NCBI GenBank assembly: GCA_040772225.1
Contig: JAXGYO010000002.1
Location: 744,001-808,000 of the forward strand
Direction of reading: 5' to 3'
Length of the DNA stretch: 64,000 bases
DNA from: JAAYED01 sp040772225
Lineage (GTDB): Bacteria; Chloroflexota; Anaerolineae; UBA1429
Each line of letters begins with the position of its first letter. The first letter of the stretch is position 1. The translations under genes and the position numbers were made by a program. The notes below the pieces were generated by a model. It had not been told where the DNA came from and did no database searches. It saw only the letters and a list, made by a program, of their open reading frames with translations. Below, piece by piece: positions 61,348 through 64,000 of the stretch.

Positions 61348-62289
61348 GTGTGGAATCGGGTTGTCCTCGTAATGTGCGGCATGATTATCGGCTGGGGGAC
61401 AGCCAATTACCTGACATGTGCCCCAGGCGATCTGCCGCGTCACCGTTACCGGATTGGGCTGGGAGTTGTCATCGCACTCGCTCTTGTCCTTTGGATGGGG
61501 TGGACCCGTCCCGCCAGCGGAATCACGGCGGCCGGTATCGTGGCGTTCTGTGCACTCATCGCGTACGCCGCGCGAGCCCGCCAGGTTTCATCTACCCGTG
61601 AGCAGTCGATCATAGCAGATAGCGAAACAGACCAACTGGGACAACAGCGGGCAGTGATACTGGTAGCGCAGGCACACCCGGAACACTACGCAGGCCCCGA
61701 GCATTGGGTCGCCTATCTGCGGCCATCAGGTGGTACAACCCGACAGGACTCGCAGTGGTTCTCCAGGCCCAGGGTCCTCGCCCGTATCAGGCGCTCGTAC
61801 GGCGCCGGGCAGGCGCGCCCGAGCACAGCTACGGCGCTGGCGTCCCTGGCGGAGCAACTCACCTTGCGGCTGGACAACGCTTGCGTCGTGCGAAAGGCTC
61901 ATCCTTTTGCGGCCCCTACCGTGACTAGCCAGCTGCTGTCTCTCGCGCTGCAAGAGGTGCAGCAGATCGCTGTCGTCCCGATTGACCTTTCCGAGCGCCA
62001 CGTAAAAGGGATGGCCGACCAAATCGCCCTTTCCAGGGCGGACCAGCAGGGGGCTACTGTTGTGCTGCTCGACACTGTGCAGCTGGGCATCTGGACCGAA
62101 GAGGCCGCTGCTGCGGAACTTGAGGACCTCACCCATGGTCATCCCCTAAAGACAGCAGTCACTGTGCCGGCTGAAGCTGTGGACCACTTGGCGCGCATAA
62201 TTCAGCGCGCCTTTCAGAGCGGCGAGCTCGCAGGTCCGCGTCCGGAGCTCAGTGAAACCGGCGAAGCAACGAGACAGGCGGACTTGTAG
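61348..62289 (+). CDS. Membrane-anchored protein with ferrochelatase-like N-lobe
   Basis: 313 aa from GTG 61348 (AAAGGGA upstream). Three membrane segments (about 4-22, 35-51, 56-75) are followed by a soluble domain of about 230 residues. It begins AVILVAQAHPEHYAGPEHWVAYLR, close in pattern to ferrochelatase GILLxNLGTPxxPExVxxYL, continues RIRRSYGAGQARPSTATALASL (compare YxxIGGSPLxxxTxxQAxxL), and then has a helix-strand unit ending AVVPIDLSE, like VVLPLYPQYS. The half carrying the catalytic His and Glu is not recognisable. Function unknown; a non-catalytic porphyrin- or metal-binding role is conceivable. It follows atpG by 77 bp on the same strand. Confidence 0.5.
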   Translation: MWNRVVLVMCGMIIGWGTANYLTCAPGDLPRHRYRIGLGVVIALALVLWMGWTRPASGITAAGIVAFCALIAYAARARQVSSTREQSIIADSETDQLGQQRAVILVAQAHPEHYAGPEHWVAYLRPSGGTTRQDSQWFSRPRVLARIRRSYGAGQARPSTATALASLAEQLTLRLDNACVVRKAHPFAAPTVTSQLLSLALQEVQQIAVVPIDLSERHVKGMADQIALSRADQQGATVVLLDTVQLGIWTEEAAAAELEDLTHGHPLKTAVTVPAEAVDHLARIIQRAFQSGELAGPRPELSETGEATRQADL

Positions 62290-62315
62290 AGCCACCGCAC
62301 GATCTGGGGGTATCT

Positions 62316-63812
62316 ATGCCAGACACACAACCCGAAGCCACGACCATCTTTATCTTTGGGGCTTCGGGCGACCTGACCCGCCGCAAGCTCATTCCAGCCA
62401 TTCACAGCCTCAACTGTGAGGGCTTGCTGCATCGAGACACGCGCATCATTGGATCCGCTCGTAGCGACCTCGACCATGAGCAGTATTCCGCCTCCCTGCT
62501 GGAGGGCGTGACGGACTATGCACGCCTCAAGCCGGGAATGTGCGAGCGCTGGGACCTGTTCAGCAAGCGTATACACTACCAGGCCGGTGATTATGATGAT
62601 CCGGAAACGTACCGCCAACTGGAAGCGCTCCAGGCCAGGCTAGATGAGACCGGCAATCCTGCCCCAAACAGGATCTTTTATCTGGCCATCCCCCCGACGC
62701 TTTATCCGGAGGTTATCCGGCGGATCGGTGAGTCCGGCCTGAATGAGAACCCCAGGGGCTGGTCGCGGATTATCATTGAAAAGCCCTTTGGCTCGGACCT
62801 GGAGAGCGCGCGCGGCCTGAACGACGTGCTCCACACCGTGTTCGATGAGTCCCAGATCTACCGCATCGACCACTATCTGGGTAAAGAGACTGTCCAGAAC
62901 ATCCTGTTTTTCCGCTTTGGGAATGCCATCTTTGAGCCGCTCTGGAATCGCAGCTATGTGGACCATGTTCAGATCACGATGTCTGAGACTGTCGGGGTTG
63001 GCCACCGGGGGGGATACTATGACCGGGCCGGTGTTCTGAGAGATATGTTCCAGAACCACCTTCTGCAGCTCTTGACATTGACAGCCATGGAGCCGCCTTC
63101 AGTGCTGAACGCGAAAACGCTGCGTGACCAAAAAACGCAGGTACTACAGGCTCTCCGTCCCCTGTCTCCAGCCGATGGCGTCTACGGTCAGTACGATGGT
63201 TACCGGCAGGAGCGGCACGTTGCGCCGGACTCACAGACACCCACGTATATCGCGCTGCGTCTGTTCATCGACAACTGGCGCTGGCGTGACGTCCCCTTTT
63301 ATGTTCGATCCGGCAAAAAGCTCTGCCACAAGACGACAGAGATCACCCTGCAGTTCAAGGCGGTGCCCCACCGTCTGTTCCTGGATGCCGGCGAGTTACC
63401 CCCCAACCGGCTTTCGCTGGTCATTCAACCAAACGAGAGCGTCCACCTGCGATTTGAGGCCAAGCGGCCAGGGTCCGGGATGCGGGCTGAGCCGGTGAAC
63501 ATGGTCTTTCGTTACGGCAGCCACTTTGGTGATTATGCCCTCCCCGACGCCTACGAGCGGCTGCTACTGGACGCCATCCAGGGCGATGCCTCGTTATTCG
63601 CACGGAGCGATGAGATCGAGCTGGCCTGGCGCCTGACGGACGAACTCACCGTTCCCGTAGAACCCTGCCCCTACAAGGGGGGCAGCAGTGGTCCCGCACA
63701 GGCAGACACGTTCATAGAGAGCGACGGACGCCGCTGGTTCCCGATGGACGAAAACCATCCGCACGACTACCCTGAAGACGATGGTCAGATACCCGGCGAG
63801 GACGAGGCCTGA
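62316..63812 (+). CDS. zwf: Glucose-6-phosphate 1-dehydrogenase
   Basis: 498 aa, normal length. NADP-binding GASGDLTRRKL (15-25) and active-site RIDHYLGKETVQN (from Arg183, Lys190 contacting substrate); the downstream KPGSGMRAEP-like stretch and DAYERLLLDAIQGD are also typical. It catalyses the first step of the oxidative pentose phosphate pathway and generates NADPH. A G-rich stretch (GGGGG) stands for the ribosome site. It begins 26 bp after the ferrochelatase-like gene and may share its transcript. Confidence 0.96.
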   Translation: MPDTQPEATTIFIFGASGDLTRRKLIPAIHSLNCEGLLHRDTRIIGSARSDLDHEQYSASLLEGVTDYARLKPGMCERWDLFSKRIHYQAGDYDDPETYRQLEALQARLDETGNPAPNRIFYLAIPPTLYPEVIRRIGESGLNENPRGWSRIIIEKPFGSDLESARGLNDVLHTVFDESQIYRIDHYLGKETVQNILFFRFGNAIFEPLWNRSYVDHVQITMSETVGVGHRGGYYDRAGVLRDMFQNHLLQLLTLTAMEPPSVLNAKTLRDQKTQVLQALRPLSPADGVYGQYDGYRQERHVAPDSQTPTYIALRLFIDNWRWRDVPFYVRSGKKLCHKTTEITLQFKAVPHRLFLDAGELPPNRLSLVIQPNESVHLRFEAKRPGSGMRAEPVNMVFRYGSHFGDYALPDAYERLLLDAIQGDASLFARSDEIELAWRLTDELTVPVEPCPYKGGSSGPAQADTFIESDGRRWFPMDENHPHDYPEDDGQIPGEDEA

Positions 63813-63950
63813 GGCTGTGCTGGCAGCGACTTGCCTAACACTGTCATCAATGCCGAAAGGTTTGACGCTCTCCTTACAGGGGTGTATCATTTCACCCTTG
63901 GTGCAGTGCGGCACCGGTGACGTCCGCCAGGGCGAGAGCTCGGAGCACGC

Positions 63951-64000
63951 ATGAACAACAAGAGACAGATCGCTGGCCTTGCTACGGAACTGGGCATGAC
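63951..64000 (+). CDS. Start of a gene running off the window
   Basis: ATG 63951 follows GGAG by about 6 nt and reads MNNKRQIAGLATELGM before the window ends. Too short to identify; a carbohydrate-metabolism gene would fit behind zwf. The 138 bp between zwf and this start has no clear terminator. Confidence 0.4.
   Translation, partial: MNNKRQIAGLATELGM

Noticed and set aside
1..64000. CRISPR arrays, tRNA or rRNA genes, insertion sequences, phage genes
   Set aside because: None found by eye on either strand; small structured RNAs could be missed without a covariance search.

Overview
The window reads as a chromosomal stretch from a GC-rich, free-living bacterium, most likely an uncultured Chloroflexota (Anaerolineae-like) lineage. 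This is inference from gene content: secreted proteins and lipoproteins with Thr/Pro-rich linkers, a fused MurF-alanine racemase, a LexA with a GAAC-N4-GTTC box, PBP1C paired with an alpha-2-macroglobulin, and several sigma70-type promoters. No rRNA, tRNA, CRISPR array, complete insertion sequence or prophage was seen.

Layout. 1-9.5 kb (+): polyprenyl synthase, PBP1C and a giant alpha-2-macroglobulin lipoprotein, closed by a strong bidirectional terminator. 9.5-16.6 kb (-): CPBP protease, sulfatase, PHP phosphoesterase, flavodiiron protein and the MurF-Alr fusion. 16.7-21.3 kb (+): two related secreted or anchored glycoside hydrolases. 21.4-27.8 kb (-): glutamate-synthase-like flavoprotein, a NarL-type two-component pair with a small upstream gene, an SH3-like secreted protein and EF-P. 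28-30.5 kb (+): THUMP methyltransferase and an FAD oxidoreductase. 30.5-33.1 kb (-): a thiol/metal cluster (CopZ-like, TlpA-like, DUF2085, CcdA) behind a promoter with a CsoR-like operator, divergent from lexA with its SOS box. 33.2-43.7 kb (+): lexA, lipid kinase, TrmI, YigZ, an orphan ProX/OpuAC-like lipoprotein, a HyuA-type hydrolase and a partner-switching module (STAS, anti-sigma kinase, GAF-SpoIIE phosphatase). 43.8-51.6 kb: a surface-polysaccharide block (three glycosyltransferases, two methyltransferases, a carboxypeptidase-like-domain lipoprotein and a secreted repeat protein) that is visibly more AT-rich over most of its length. 51.9-54.6 kb: TPR protein and an O-antigen-ligase-like membrane protein. 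54.6-62.3 kb: a complete rotary ATPase operon in the order beta, epsilon, AtpR-like, a, c, b, alpha, gamma, followed by a membrane-anchored ferrochelatase-like protein. 62.3-63.8 kb: zwf, then the start of one more gene.

The most notable system is the ATPase. Its gene order (atpD-atpC first), the AtpR-like gene, the lack of a separate delta gene, the long alpha subunit and the c subunit carrying both Glu32 and Glu65 mark it as an N-type ATPase rather than the housekeeping F-type enzyme. It departs from the textbook N-ATPase: no AtpQ gene is visible, b carries a delta-like C-terminus, alpha has a long non-standard N-terminus that shares a short segment with gamma, and the operon continues into a half-ferrochelatase membrane protein. 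Other observations worth attention are the copper-type operator at the start of the thiol cluster, a GH18-like domain that has lost its catalytic Glu, a sensor kinase with a KaiC-like domain lacking a P-loop, and a perfect 32-bp palindrome inside the PHP gene.
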